Below, piece by piece: positions 1-11,556 of a stretch of DNA of 64,000 nucleotides (within the stretch, counting starts at the first letter, position 1; every line of letters begins with the position of its first letter). The notes under the pieces were generated by a model. That model searched no databases and was not told the origin of the DNA. It was given only the letters and a program-made list of their open reading frames with translations. The DNA lies in contig NC_135553.1 in NCBI RefSeq assembly GCF_964340395.1, positions 866,001 through 930,000 of the forward strand, read 5' to 3'. This stretch comes from Glandiceps talaboti. Lineage: Eukaryota; Hemichordata; Enteropneusta; Spengelidae. Both the position numbers and the translations under genes were made by a program.

Positions 1-1189
1 TAGGAATCTGATTGTGCTTTTGGTCTAGTAGTGGAATTATTTGATGCAAAGTTAAAGAATTACTGATATATGTCAAATCATGTACAAAATTATCTTTCTG
101 TCAAACAAGTTCAACTCAAAAACCATTGGATTAGTGAGTGCAACATAATCCTATGGTTAAGTGTTTCGTTAATTAGGTGATGGCAAAGTGATTGACTATG
201 TAAAATACAAAGTGAAAATGATTTTAATCATGTCCTCACTCAAGTAAAAGTCAGAATTCCAATCCTTGTCACTCATTTACAATTCTTCACATCCTCAAAT
301 ATCTGCCAGCAGCATTGTACATGAGGATGTGTTTTCTTTTATATTTGTTGAAGTTGTATTGGTATTAAATCTCAGATTACTATGTAAAATATTTCTTATT
401 TTGGGTCTGACATTAAAAGGATATATTAGTTATTTATAATAAAATGGTATGAATTACTTTCATTAATTAACACCACTAATTGTGAAAAAAAACACCATTT
501 GTTATATATTTTTAACAACAGGAATGTTGGAACTCAAATGTTTTACAATGTACCTCAAAGGACATTAAGATGTTGGTATGTCTAAACATACCATATCCTT
601 CATCTCTAGATAAAATGTGGAATGTAAAAATTATAGCATGGCTTTTTCTGAAGCATTGTACAACTCATTTAAACAATAAATTGTAAGTATATCACATCAT
701 ATTCTGTAACATTTAGTTATCCCCCCCCCCCCTCTGAAATTGCGTTTATCAAACATAGAAGGTAAGTTAATTACTTTGCTCTGTAGCAAATTCTCCATAA
801 GCTAGCTTAAGGTTGTTGCATTGGCTATTTCTCATCTCCATTCTTTAATTTGTAAAAATGCTGCAATTGTATTACAAGCAAGATACCAACTCCATATTTA
901 CACTGTTTCTCCTTTATATATTCAACATGTTAGCAAAAAACAAAAAGAATTGTTTGTGTATGTTGTGATGATATTTGACACCAGTGTATATTAATAAATC
1001 ATATTTTTCCTTCTTATTTTATCCAAGACAATTGTTCAGGTGTTGCTGTATTTTCTAGGTTTTATTTCACCACTGTCATCAACAAACTCAAACTAATTAC
1101 ACTATGACAGGTTGGTGTAATTTTTCTTCCAGATACTGACAAAGCTTGTATTTCTCAAGTGCCACCATATACTGTACATGGTGACACAA
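1..1189. other. Non-coding sequence left of the retroelement remnant
   Basis: AT-rich sequence with a short poly-C tract near 721. I see no exon with a supported reading frame and splice signals here, and no recognisable RNA gene. The right end grades into the retroelement remnant. Confidence 0.4.
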
Positions 1190-1728
1190 TCAACTTCATT
1201 GGCCCTCAAATTGATTATGGATGCCCCCAGAACTGCTCCATCTGCACTACAGATGCAGAATTATAACCGCACGAGAAAGAATCGAATACAGAACCAGTTG
1301 CCTTGTTTACAAAGCACTTAACAATTTGACACCTCAATATATTTCAGACATGTTTACAAGGATCAATAATGTATCATCCAGCAATACCAGACTCAGCAGC
1401 CAAAACAATGTTCTATATGTCTCTACAACCAAATTATTGACATCTAAAGCATTAAGGCATTAATAAGCTTACTGAAAAAATTCGGTGTTCATCGTCTTTA
1501 AGCACTTTTAAGACTAATTTTTAATATAGAAGTATATTTTAAACGAGTGTTTTGTTAGTTTTATTGATCCTGTATATTTTATTTGTCTTACATTTGTATT
1601 TCTGTCTGTGTTTTACTTATCCTGTTTTTGTTGTCTTTTAGAGGGTCCTGGGGAAGACTAGCTGTTAGCTAACTGGGTTATCTATATGATTTTTAACCCT
1701 TTTAAATAAAGTTTAAATAAATAAGATG
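1190..1728 (+). mobile_element. Decayed non-LTR retrotransposon 3' end (CR1/L2-like)
   Basis: A short open stretch at 1221-1463 reads like the end of the reverse-transcriptase polyprotein of CR1/L2-type elements. It has an arginine-rich lead, then RIEYRTSCLVYKALNNLTPQYI, which matches the common pattern 'RI-Y-...-KAL-NL-P-YI', followed by a Ser/Arg-rich stretch. The ORF is short and has no endonuclease or RT palm, so it is a 5'-truncated dead copy. Downstream 250 bases are non-coding and end in AAATAAAG-type short repeats (about 1703-1726), as expected for a non-LTR 3' tail. The end lies about 33 bp from the stop codon of the convergent GGCT gene. Assignment to the CR1/L2 group is inference from the pattern. 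Confidence 0.6.
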
Positions 1729-1759
1729 AATCATCATTCAGTATTTTACTTTCATTCAT

Positions 1760-1765
1760 TTTATT
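1760..1765 (-). terminator. Possible polyadenylation signal of GGCT
   Basis: On the minus strand the hexamer AATAAA overlaps the TAA stop (1761-1763). Whether it is used is unknown. The sequence immediately downstream is the antisense of the retroelement tail. Confidence 0.3.
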
Positions 1766-4700
1766 TAGATTCAATCCCTTTTTTAATATCTTCCATGATT
1801 TCAACTTTGCCATCAAAGCCATTGTGGGGTTTTCTCTTCAACATCTGTATATACTCTGTTGGTAAGCCTATCTGTATAGCGCCATCCACAATAACACTAA
1901 GATACTGTGGTGATGGCAATCCTTCATGTTGTGGTGGGCAGCACATCTCCAAACAGCGACATTCTACTTCCTCACCAGTGGGTGTTATCACTGTTATTGA
2001 AATACTGCGATAGATACCTTTATCAACAGCATCCTGCCTGTATAATGATAGAAGAACTCAGCAACTAGACAATGTTGAAACAATTGTTAAGGATTATTGT
2101 AAAACCATTGCTGCAACAGTGGAAACACTGGTTAACAATGGATGGAATTTATCAATCATTTTGTTCACATTTTATTATTTTGTTGTTGAGTTCTTTTACA
2201 GATCTTCAGTTAACATTTAATGTTTCTTTACATATTTTTGTTATAATTTTTTAATAAAGGATTTGATACACCCCTTCTACAGAATCTACAGTCAATAAAT
2301 TCAGTGAATGTCAAAGTGAAAAACTTCACTGATCATGAAAGAACACAAAAATAGAATGATCTACATTCAATTGAGGGTAGTCAAGTGAATGAGCATGCAC
2401 ACCAAACACAAATGTGCATAGTAACCATCACCATGTCTATAGCAACAAGCAACCCGATTTGTTCAAAAAGGTTAAACAATGGTGATGGGTAGAATCAACA
2501 ATCAAGACTGAACAATGTCCTAACTATTACATGTTGTAAGTACTGTAGTGTAAGAAGTCAACAGCAATGCTGAACACAAACAATGATGAATCTGTCAGTT
2601 TAAGACATTACCTTCATGTCATGGAATCCATGCCCAAACCATGCAGTTGTGCTACAATACCATTGACACCATTTTTACAGATGCATGCACTATGGATGCC
2701 ATGTATGATGCTTTTTTATTAATTTGTATTTATATACATAAGGTAACATAAATGCATTAGTAGTCTCGTTCCCATACAGTATCGTTACAATTTATACCTT
2801 CACTCACAACTGTGGTTAGACCACAGTTGGCATCCAGACTAACCCATTAGTAGGGAAACATTACAACAAATGTGAAGTAGTCAAAGAAATGAATGATAAA
2901 ATTAGGACTTACTTATTAAGTGCATCTATATATTGGTTTTCAATTTCCCAGACAGATCCCCATGTAATGTCATCTGAAGACTGGATAATATTAGCAGTAG
3001 CACCACACCAATAACTGTCAAAATTAGGTGCATCTTGAAACACAAACTTGTATCCCTGCAAAACAATATCAATCTTTAAGTGTGAGTATTTTTGTTCCTC
3101 GATGTCAAGTCAAGTTTGGCTATCGTTGGTGGTAGGAATTTGATAATGGTCTGTTTATGTATGGAGGTATATACCTCCATGGTTTATGCTTGAATTTTTA
3201 AGTTTTGTTCTGTGCGATGAAACACACATGTAGCGATTCTTTAAAATGATAAATAAACAATACAAATTGAAGTAATGTATGATGATTAAACTAATTATGA
3301 TGTTTGAGAAAATTAGGTAGTCATGTGACAGTAAGGACGAATACAACATATGTAACGTTTCTGACTGATGTACATTTCACAAAACTGCAGAAAATCCTCA
3401 GAATTTATGAATTGTACTTTGTGAATGTGGTTTGAAACGGGGGAGGGGTCATGTACTTGCTGCCATGGTAACAGTGCGTGAAACGAATTCTAACTATATT
3501 AATCTGATAACTCACTCAACTAAAAACTAGAAAACTGAATAAAATATTGGTAAAACTTTATTAATTTCGATATTTTTGAAATGAACGCGAAGTACTGTAT
3601 GTATTCATAGGATTGTCATCACAACATAATTTAGCTTTCATTTGAAAAAAACAACCGAAAAGTAAACTGCTGAATGATGACAAAATCTTCTCTGGTATAA
3701 ATGTCAAATTCATGAAACTTTGCAGTTTGAAGGCATTTGTATGCAAACAAATTAAATACAGAGAAACCCATAGATCACTGTGCCCATATTCAAATTTATA
3801 AGGCAACGAAAATTATGTCAAAGTGGAAAGAAAGACAAAGTTCAAATAACTTTATAAACCCCTTTTTACGACTTTTTGCTATACCTTAGGAAGTCCAAAA
3901 TACAGTAAATGTACGTATGTAGGGGTGAACTTTTCAGAATGTCAAAAATATAACTTTTTTCAGTTGCAAAAAATAGAATACATATTTTGTTGTAAGATAT
4001 TAAAATGAACCCCAAGGGCGTACATTTTTGATGATCGTAACTTTCCATGGCTTTGCTACTTTTTACTATGACCTGATGAAATGAACACACAAACACGGCG
4101 GTTGCCCTATTTAAAAGTAGTGAGTGATAGCAGCAGGTGTGAATTGAGGTCAGCAGCTTATTTGAATACATACAGTAGGGTGGAGGTCAAGTATTAACAG
4201 GGTCAATTGATGTACCACGACCCTCAGGCCCGGATGGCCCTAATACATCCATGCAGAGACTATAATGTTGGTAAATTCACGCTCTGAAATCTAACTATAA
4301 TGTAAAATTGAAATTGGCTCTGCGTTTGTACGCTACATGGTCAAAGCTGTCCTCATTCCTCTTAGCATCTTCATAAACTTATACCATGCAACGTACATAT
4401 ATCAGAGATAACGACAAGAAAAACTGTCATCGTGGTTTGTCTGCTTTGCTGCATGATTTTCCGTCAAGTATTTCAACCGTCAAAATATTCACGTCAAATG
4501 GTGGTCATCGCAACTTGAGGCGTTCGACATCGTAACAAGATTCAGTAAAGTTCAAACACTACTAGTATATTGACAAAATCATAGTGTATACACTTGTAAA
4601 AGAACACGCTTCTTGGTCACCTGATGCATACAAGTCGAGGTTGAACAGTGACATGATCCGATTGATCGCACCACAGGCACTCGAATTAATCTGTATGATT

Positions 4701-6017
4701 TGTTTAATGTATAGTAAATATAAAGATCATGCTTTAAAAAACTACAAGCCATTGAGAATGACATAGTCCCCGCTATGATTGGGTTTTAAGGAATTAGCAC
4801 TACTCTGATCACGCAACAACACTTGTGAACCTAAATCAAACAGACTTAGATATGTTGTGTCTGCTTGTCGGACATGGAACATGCCTACAACAATAAAGGA
4901 TTGGTCGGGTATGGGGGATCATATCAATATGAAAATGGATATGCAAATGTATGTCATAGAACACTGTCCTAATACCAACTTTGAATGAGATCTGTTCAAG
5001 CATGTCTGAGTTATGGCTTTGGACATGGAAAATTCACAAACAAATTGGCTGCCAGGCAGCCATATTGGATCGTATCACAATGAAAATGGATATGCACATG
5101 TATGTCATAGAACACTGTCCTAATACCAACTTTGAATGAGATCTGTTCAAGCATGTCTGAGTTATGGCTTTGGACATGGAAAATTTGCAAACAAAATGGC
5201 TGCCAGGCAGCCATATTGGATCGTATCACAATGAAAATGGATATGCACATGTATGTCATAGAACACTGTCCTAATACCAACTTTGAATGAGATCTGTTCA
5301 AGCATGTCTGAGTTATGGCTTTGGACATGGAAAATTTGCAAACAAAATGGCTGCCAGGCAGCCATATTGGATCGTATCACAATGAAAATGGATATGCACA
5401 TGTATGTCATAGAACACTGTCCTAATACCAACTTTGAATGAGATCTGTTAAAGCATGTCTAAGTTATGGCTTTGGACATGAAAATTCACAAACAAAATGG
5501 CTGCCAGGCGGCCATATTGGATCGTATCATGACAACAATGAATATGCACATATATGCCATAGAACACTGTCCTAATACCAACTCTGAATGAGATCTGTGT
5601 GAGCATGTCTGAGTTATGGCTTTAGACAGGGAAAATTCGCAAACAAAATGGCTGCTAGGCGGCCATATTGGATCGTATCATAAAACAAATTGACGTGCAT
5701 ATGTATGCCATAGCATGTTGCCCCTGTACCAAGTTTGAAAAAAATCGGTACAGGCATCTCCAAGAAACGGCTGCGGACGGACGGACGGACGGACGCACGG
5801 ACGGACGGACGGACGGACAGACGGAACCCAATCCATAAGTCCCCGTTCCGGACTTCGTCCGCGGGGACTAAAAATCATACAGATTGATTCGAGTGCCTGT
5901 TTGAATCGTACTTACTGGCAACTTTGCGATGGTACGAAATTTTGCAGTTGGACAGGATAGTTGTATCCGTTTTAAATGTAAATTACTAGCATATCCAAAG
6001 TACAAAAATGTCCCCAT
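1761..6017 (-). CDS. GGCT: Gamma-glutamylcyclotransferase-like protein (complete, 3 exons)
   Basis: The family converts gamma-glutamyl dipeptides to 5-oxoproline in the cytosol, a step of the glutathione cycle. Coding exons on the minus strand are 5916-6017, 2913-3055 and 1761-2037 (522 nt, 173 aa plus stop). All boundaries are GT/AG and phases agree (0, 2). Exon 1 starts MGTFLYFGYASNL, the N-terminal substrate loop that reads FAYGSNL in human GGCT. Exon 2 has the SSDDITWGSVWEIENQ strand (human PGDEVWGVVWKMN). Exon 3 has LPSPQYLSVIVDGA and GLPTEYIQML, very close to the vertebrate C-terminus. Two oddities: the loop Gly is Ala (YASN), and the position of the catalytic Glu98 of human GGCT appears to be Asp in NKQDAV (human DEQEGV). 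It may be a divergent paralogue. Length is close to the family norm (human 188). An AATAAA overlaps the stop at 1760-1765. Confidence 0.85.
3056..4763. other. GGCT intron 1, distal part
   Basis: Intron sequence between GGCT exons 1 and 2, right of exon 2. The ORFs seen here (for example 3866-4171 on the minus strand) have no recognisable domain, no codon-like pattern and no flanking splice sites, so I treat them as chance. Confidence 0.6.
4900..5760 (+). repeat. 151-bp tandem repeat, about six copies
   Basis: The landmark CATAGAACACTG (diverged in the last copy) begins at about 4955, 5106, 5257, 5408, 5558 and 5708, a 150-151 bp spacing. Each complete unit contains the near-perfect palindrome ATGGCTGCCAGGCAGCCAT (9-bp arms). 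Central copies are almost identical and outer ones diverge, as expected for unequal exchange. ORFs on the minus strand at 5011-5431 are by-products of this array. Confidence 0.9.
5774..5825 (+). repeat. (ACGG)n microsatellite of element A
   Basis: Tetranucleotide array with a few substitutions. It lies directly left of the terminal hairpin of element A, the same position the (CA)n/(GACA)n array occupies in element B. Confidence 0.9.
5838..5869 (+). repeat. Right-terminal hairpin of element A
   Basis: AGTCCCCG pairs with CGGGGACT, and inside it CGGAC pairs with GTCCG around a short loop. The inner arm repeats the terminal inverted repeat, so the left terminus can pair with either arm. Confidence 0.75.
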
Positions 6018-7504
6018 TTTGTGTCTGACTCTCAGTCTGCAAGGTCACAAAATACATATTCATGAATACACTTTATTTAGTCTAGTAACTTACTACATGT
6101 AGTTTATTCTCTTCATCATATGATGGCGCTGTGTGGTACTACGGAAAGCAGTGCCAGATGAAGTGTGATAGTGCATCCTTTGCTACAAACAAACGGCCTA
6201 CGTGTTTTGTACTGTTGACTGCCCAGGGTTTAAAGTAGGCTGGATACATATCTTCATCCTTGCAGCATGTTCTTAGCAATCATTTTAACGAACTTATGAT
6301 ATGATATGGTATGATATATCGTACTTATTCTATGTGTAGCAGTGATATATAGATAGCGCCCTCATTATATCTTCATTTTATGCTTTTGTTTTTTATAACT
6401 ATTCATGTATGCATTCCACTTTTAGTAGTAAGATTAGTAAGAGTTGTTTAGAATAGTGACATGTGAATATACAGTTACAAATTGACAAATTTACCGTCAA
6501 TGCCATCAATTAATAACTTGTACAACAACTAGTCACGATTCACACAATCAAATGCTTTCCTTAAATTAAAAAAAAAAAAAAAACTACAAAAGTAGGCAAG
6601 TCTATTTCGAATAATGAGTAAGAACAAAATGTAGATAAGGTAACAGATGGGTATTCAAAATTTAACAATAATGTTTACATATAACACTTAGTAAACTAAT
6701 ACTGCGATAGTTTAAAGGAATTTGGGGATCAGCTGAACGATAATCTCGGAACGATTATACCAAAATGCCAAACATCTGGTATGAAAGTCACTGTCAAAAA
6801 CAGATTATGCAACACAGTTTAAGTTATCAACCTATCATATGTACCCCATCCACCTGTACGAATCTAACTTGCAGGTTACAACGTGGTCGGCAGTCATTCT
6901 TTTCAGGTTAGTTGTTCGAGCAGTCAGTTATTTAGAGCGGTCCACGGCCAGTAACGTCTCTACAATCAACCTTGTCAGCAGTTCGTATTTGATTGCTTAG
7001 GACTCCGCCACATCCAATCAAAAGCCGTGAATCACTATCACGTCAATCAATTATCAACCAATAAGAATGTACCTGAGACTATATGACATACTTTGATTGA
7101 AAGTACACCATAAATACTTGTAGTAATTGATATTATAGACTATGGAAAAGAAGATTTGAAAGTAATCATAACAATCTGAGCCAGTGGAGGAAATCATAAT
7201 TCTTTTTTTTTGGCGGGAAACTGAACTATGTAATAATCAAATATGGACTATATTGTATTTTGCTGTTATTTTCCATATTTTCCATATTTCGCCCACCTCG
7301 TTACACTTGCAATCTTCAAAGCAATAAAGGGGTAAAACGGGTCAGAAACGGTTGTTATTGCTTATGGCGTATTTAGTTGTAGAAGGGGTGGACGCATTTT
7401 GTCATGGATTCCATAGTAAGAAAATGTACAAATTTACAATTCTAACAAACTTCTGATAAGTGAAATCCACATCACAGTAGTAGAGTTTCACTGTACCATA
7501 TTCT

Positions 7505-7730
7505 GATAACATAACATTACATTATGTTCCATTACATTACGTTACATTAGGTTATGTTATGTTACGTTACACTACACTACATTACCTTTACATTATGTTA
7601 CATTATAGTACATTACCATTGTTACACTACATTACGTTACTTTATGTTATACTATGTTACGTCACATTACCATACCATACCATTACATTACATTATATTA
7701 CATTACATTACATTACCTTACCATTAATTA
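7505..7730 (+). repeat. ATTAC/GTTAC-type degenerate simple repeat
   Basis: About 220 bases of imperfect CATTACATTAC and GTTACGTTA units. The ORF at 7559-7750 is composed of this low-complexity sequence. Confidence 0.85.
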
Positions 7731-7917
7731 CTTGTTTTGGATCACAGTGACAAGGCCCCTTAGGCCACTTGTATTTTACTAATAGCTGAATGAAGAAAAT
7801 ATTGGGGAATGATATCTAACTATGTGCTTCAGATTCAATATACCTCAGTATGGTCATTGGTATTTCATCAAAATGTTAGTTTTCAATTCAATATATCCAC
7901 TACTTCATTAAATTGTA

Positions 7918-8075
7918 CAGTATTTGGTGGTTTTTCAATTCAATATGTTCTTTGTGGCAGTTTCAATATTTGGTGGTTTTCAATTCAATATGTTCTTTGT
8001 GGCAGTTTCAATATTTGGTGGTTTTCAATTCAATATGTCCTTTGTGGCAGTTTCAATATTTGGTGGTTTTCAATT
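7918..8075 (+). repeat. 45-bp minisatellite, about 3.5 copies
   Basis: The landmark TTTGTGGCAG recurs every 45 bases (about 7951, 7996, 8041). Because 45 is a multiple of three, all three forward frames stay open and give spurious repetitive ORFs. Confidence 0.9.
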
Positions 8076-9239
8076 TCATATTACTATTATACTGGGTTTT
8101 GAAGAAAACATTTTATTTAGAAATAAGGATGAACCACTAGAAATATTGATTGACGACAACTTTATTGATTGATCCATCATTAATATGGATCCAAATAAAG
8201 TAAATAAAACAAGCCATAGTATACCCAAAGCTAGGCATTTGTCAAAGTCAAGGTCATCACAACACAAAGGTGAATCCTTGATACTTATAAAAACCAGATA
8301 TTTCAACCAATTTTACATAACGTTATTGATATTAAAAAGGCTTGATTCCTGGATTGGATCTCAAAGTCAATCATTTTCATGATGATCCAATCAACACCAC
8401 TTAATGTAGAATATGCCTCAGAAATAAACTCTTTAAACCTCTGCTGTTACTTTTTGTGTAAGATAAATTCCACCCTAATCTCAGTTAAAATCAATTCTTA
8501 TTAAATGAGGATTACTGGATAAATTCTTGAAATAGAGGTCACAATTTAGTCATTTTAGTCACAAATACTGTCTTTGGAAAATAACATCAACGGTTTCATT
8601 GAAAACAAGAAACCCCAAATATCCATTATTTCCAAAAAGACCACCAGCAAGTTTACATATGGCAAAGTTTGGTATGAATTCAGTAAAGAACTCTGATTTC
8701 CTGGGAAATTTACCCCTGTGGCACATTCTGAATACTGTGATAATTGTGTATACTATACAAATTAACAGAGCTATTATCCATGTTTTAGCACACGCTTGGA
8801 TATACTGGTATATTACAGTTTAAAAGAAGTAAAATTGTCCACTCTGGTAAATATAGTCTCGTTTGGTACATGATGTCAAAGAAATGCTGAAATGGGTCAT
8901 TGTTGTGTGTAAACACCCATTATTTCTACACAATACAACAGTTCCCTGTGATTGCCTCTGGTTGTAATTCTATGGAAGACTGCCTGCCAGGACAAGTACT
9001 GACAATGTTTTCATAATTTACAGCTAAGAAAAGTTATTGAGACTAAGAAACTGATTGCACACTTTGGCATTCCATAGCTGTGTGAACAAGCAAGTAGTAA
9101 ATACTAATAGTTTGGCAATGTTACCATCTCTCATCTCTATATACATAACTACATATGTCACTATTTTATTATCTATATAAAGCTTACAGAAGAGTTGGTT
9201 GAATGAGTCACCATGAAGATGGGCACACACAACACAAGT

Positions 9240-9520
9240 AAATGTCATTTATGGCCAAACCCAAGTACATGTCATTTAAGGGTACATCCAACTCTAGGTC
9301 ATTTAAGGACACACCAACATACAGGTCATTCAAGGACATACCCAAGTACATGTCATTTAAGGGCATACCCAAGTATTTGTCATTTAAGGACAAACCCAGG
9401 GATTTTTCATTTAAGGACACACACACACACACACATACAGGTGATTTAAGGACACACCCACATACAGGTCATGTAAGGACACACCCACATACAGGTCATT
9501 TAAGGGCATGTCCAAGTATT
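9240..9520 (+). repeat. 27-bp minisatellite, about ten copies
   Basis: GTCATTTAAGG-like landmarks start at 9244, 9271, 9298, 9325, 9352, 9379 and onward, a strict 27-bp period. A short (CA)n tract interrupts at about 9419-9437. The 27-bp period yields 9-residue repeats in ORFs on both strands; I do not regard these as genes. Confidence 0.9.
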
Positions 9521-10140
9521 GGGCATATCAAATATAACAAGTTCACATATATGTAATAATAATACATCCAAAGCAATGACCATAATGTAAGTAACTGATA
9601 ATAATATTTCTATTTTATACATATGCAAAGTCTAATGTTTAAATGAAATGGCATTGTTATGATATAGTTAAAGCAAAATAACGTGAACTATTCTCAACAG
9701 CATACTTTGCAATATAAGTTTTAGTACAAACAATACCTTTAATTGGTTATATTATACACAATTCTGGGTTTGTGATATAAATAGGTGCCGTATCTTACTC
9801 AAGTTACTGGTATGAGCTAATATAAAATTGACATGCCTGCATACCAGCATATATCCCATGCCATCCATGTATCACAAGAAATGCCACACTTGAATGTTGT
9901 ATAATGACTGTGCTTAGCAACAACTGCATGAATTTGTTACATTATATCTAACAAGACTTTGTTCCACAGTACCTTGAAAGGAATAGTGTTGCACTGACCG
10001 GTTGCACTGGCCTTTGACCTAAGGTTGAAATCAGCAATGTGAATAGAGCTTTATCAAAAGTGATAAAGAAGAATTAAGTTTCTACGCATGAAAATTCACA
10101 AATTAATTTCTGTAAGAAAGCTAATTGTCATAAACGTGAT

Positions 10141-10340
10141 AGACATGTGTTCCATGTTGTGATTGGTTTGTGACAGACATGTGTTCCATGTTGTGATTGG
10201 TTTGTGACAGACATGTGTTCCATGTTGTGATTGGTTTGTGACAGACATGTGTTCCATGTTGTGATTGGTTTGTGACAGACATGTATTCCATGTTGTGATT
10301 GGTTTGTGACAGACATGTGTTCCATGTTGTGATTGGTTTG
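10141..10340 (+). repeat. 34-bp minisatellite, about six copies
   Basis: AGACATGTGTTCC recurs at 10141, 10175, 10209, 10243, 10277 (one base changed) and 10311. Copies are nearly identical and directly abut, with no unique spacers. Confidence 0.95.
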
Positions 10341-11556
10341 CTTAATGTACAAGAAATATTTTCATTTGGCATATCGGTCATGTGGAAATTTTGGAACAGA
10401 AGTTCACTTCTGATCCTGAGTGAAAATACTTTACCTGAGTGAACATGTCTCCAAGTGTTAGATGTTGTAAATACCATAATGGCCAAAGTATAGTCAAAGA
10501 ACAAATCATTTTGTCAGAACCCACTTGTCATGTTTCATACTATTTACACCAGCAATATATAAATCTATGATAAATTAATGATATATACAAACTTATATTA
10601 TACATACGACTATACAGTTAGCAATTACAAGTACAATAATTTGTTTTACATATTAAGCTTTCTCAGTTTAGAAGGGTAAATTACAGTGTAATATTAGTTA
10701 AACATTATTCTTTGTAGAAGACTGCAAACAAGGTAGAGTTCATTACTTCATTTACTAGCTAGCCTGTCTATGGCACTGGATCTAGCTCTTGTAACCATCC
10801 ACTTGTCCTAGTGTCAGAGTAAAGCTGTTAGTGTTATTGAATTTTGAAAATATATGTTAAACTGATTGGTTGCAATGGGGAGTGATAACGTATGTCAAAC
10901 TATTTGACTACATGTATATTCAAATTAAGTCACTGTATGTAAATGTGTAGTCATTACTCAGACGATAGAGTGGAGGGGGCACTGTCTGTGCTCAGATGAA
11001 CACACACACTGAATTGACATAATTTACATAGACAACTATATATCATGTAAACTGTACAAACATTCACTAATAATGGTCACTGGGGCATGACTAAAATAGC
11101 AAGTTTATGTTGATACTAGCGCCATAGACAGACTACTTGTTTTGAGGAAATAAACCACACTTTAATACTTGATGCAGGTAGAGGTGGGTTTAAGACATCT
11201 GTTGATGCCTTCATAATGACATACTATATCCCCATATAATCAAAGACATTATTTTAGTACTGATGAGGAAGTTAAAATCTGGAAGCCATTAGAGAACATA
11301 GAAATGTCATTCTTTGTGTTTTACAAAGTAATCATCTATTTGTCATCTCTTCTTGTTCTACACTTAAATCTTGACTGTCAACACTTGAAGAAACTAAATG
11401 TCATTTTGTATATCTTGTATACTCTACTCTTGTGCATGACAATAATACCCATACAACACACCACCGTCTTCAAAAAAACAAATTGTTCGTTGTTTGTAAA
11501 CTCCTCTGGGTCCTCATCATCCTTTGCCAAATAATTGTCTTGTTTTTTTGATCCAC

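Larger units (their letters stand above)
4764..5870 (+). mobile_element. Inverted-terminus repeat element, family A (1.1 kb, core tandem array)
   Basis: The ends are perfect 10-bp inverted repeats: TAGTCCCCGC at 4764-4773 and GCGGGGACTA at 5861-5870. The interior holds about six copies of a 151-bp unit, then an (ACGG)n microsatellite at about 5774-5825, then a right-terminal hairpin. A second full copy with the same ends lies at 45723-47047 and a left fragment at 34544-34710. Terminal repeat, core tandem array, microsatellite and 3' hairpin is the layout described for bivalve 'pearl' elements and DINE-1/Helentron-associated elements. I infer this class; no coding capacity is present. It sits in GGCT intron 1. 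Confidence 0.7.
6018..11556. other. Intergenic region between GGCT and KIF19
   Basis: The 5' side of GGCT and the 3' side of KIF19 bound this stretch. It holds an ATTAC-rich simple repeat (7505-7730) and three minisatellites (7918-8075, 9240-9520, 10141-10340), listed separately. Outside them I see AT-rich unique sequence with no supported exon or RNA gene. Confidence 0.6.

Noticed and set aside
5011-5431. Two overlapping minus-strand ORFs with internal 50-residue repeats
   Set aside because: They are translations of the 151-bp tandem unit in element A; no splice or codon signal.
9208-9556. ORFs on both strands with 9-residue repeats
   Set aside because: Produced by the 27-bp minisatellite, whose period is a multiple of three.
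10121-10504. ORF with repeated NHNMEHMSVT-type units, and a CRISPR-like look
   Set aside because: 34-bp units abut directly with no unique spacers; a minisatellite in an animal intergenic region.
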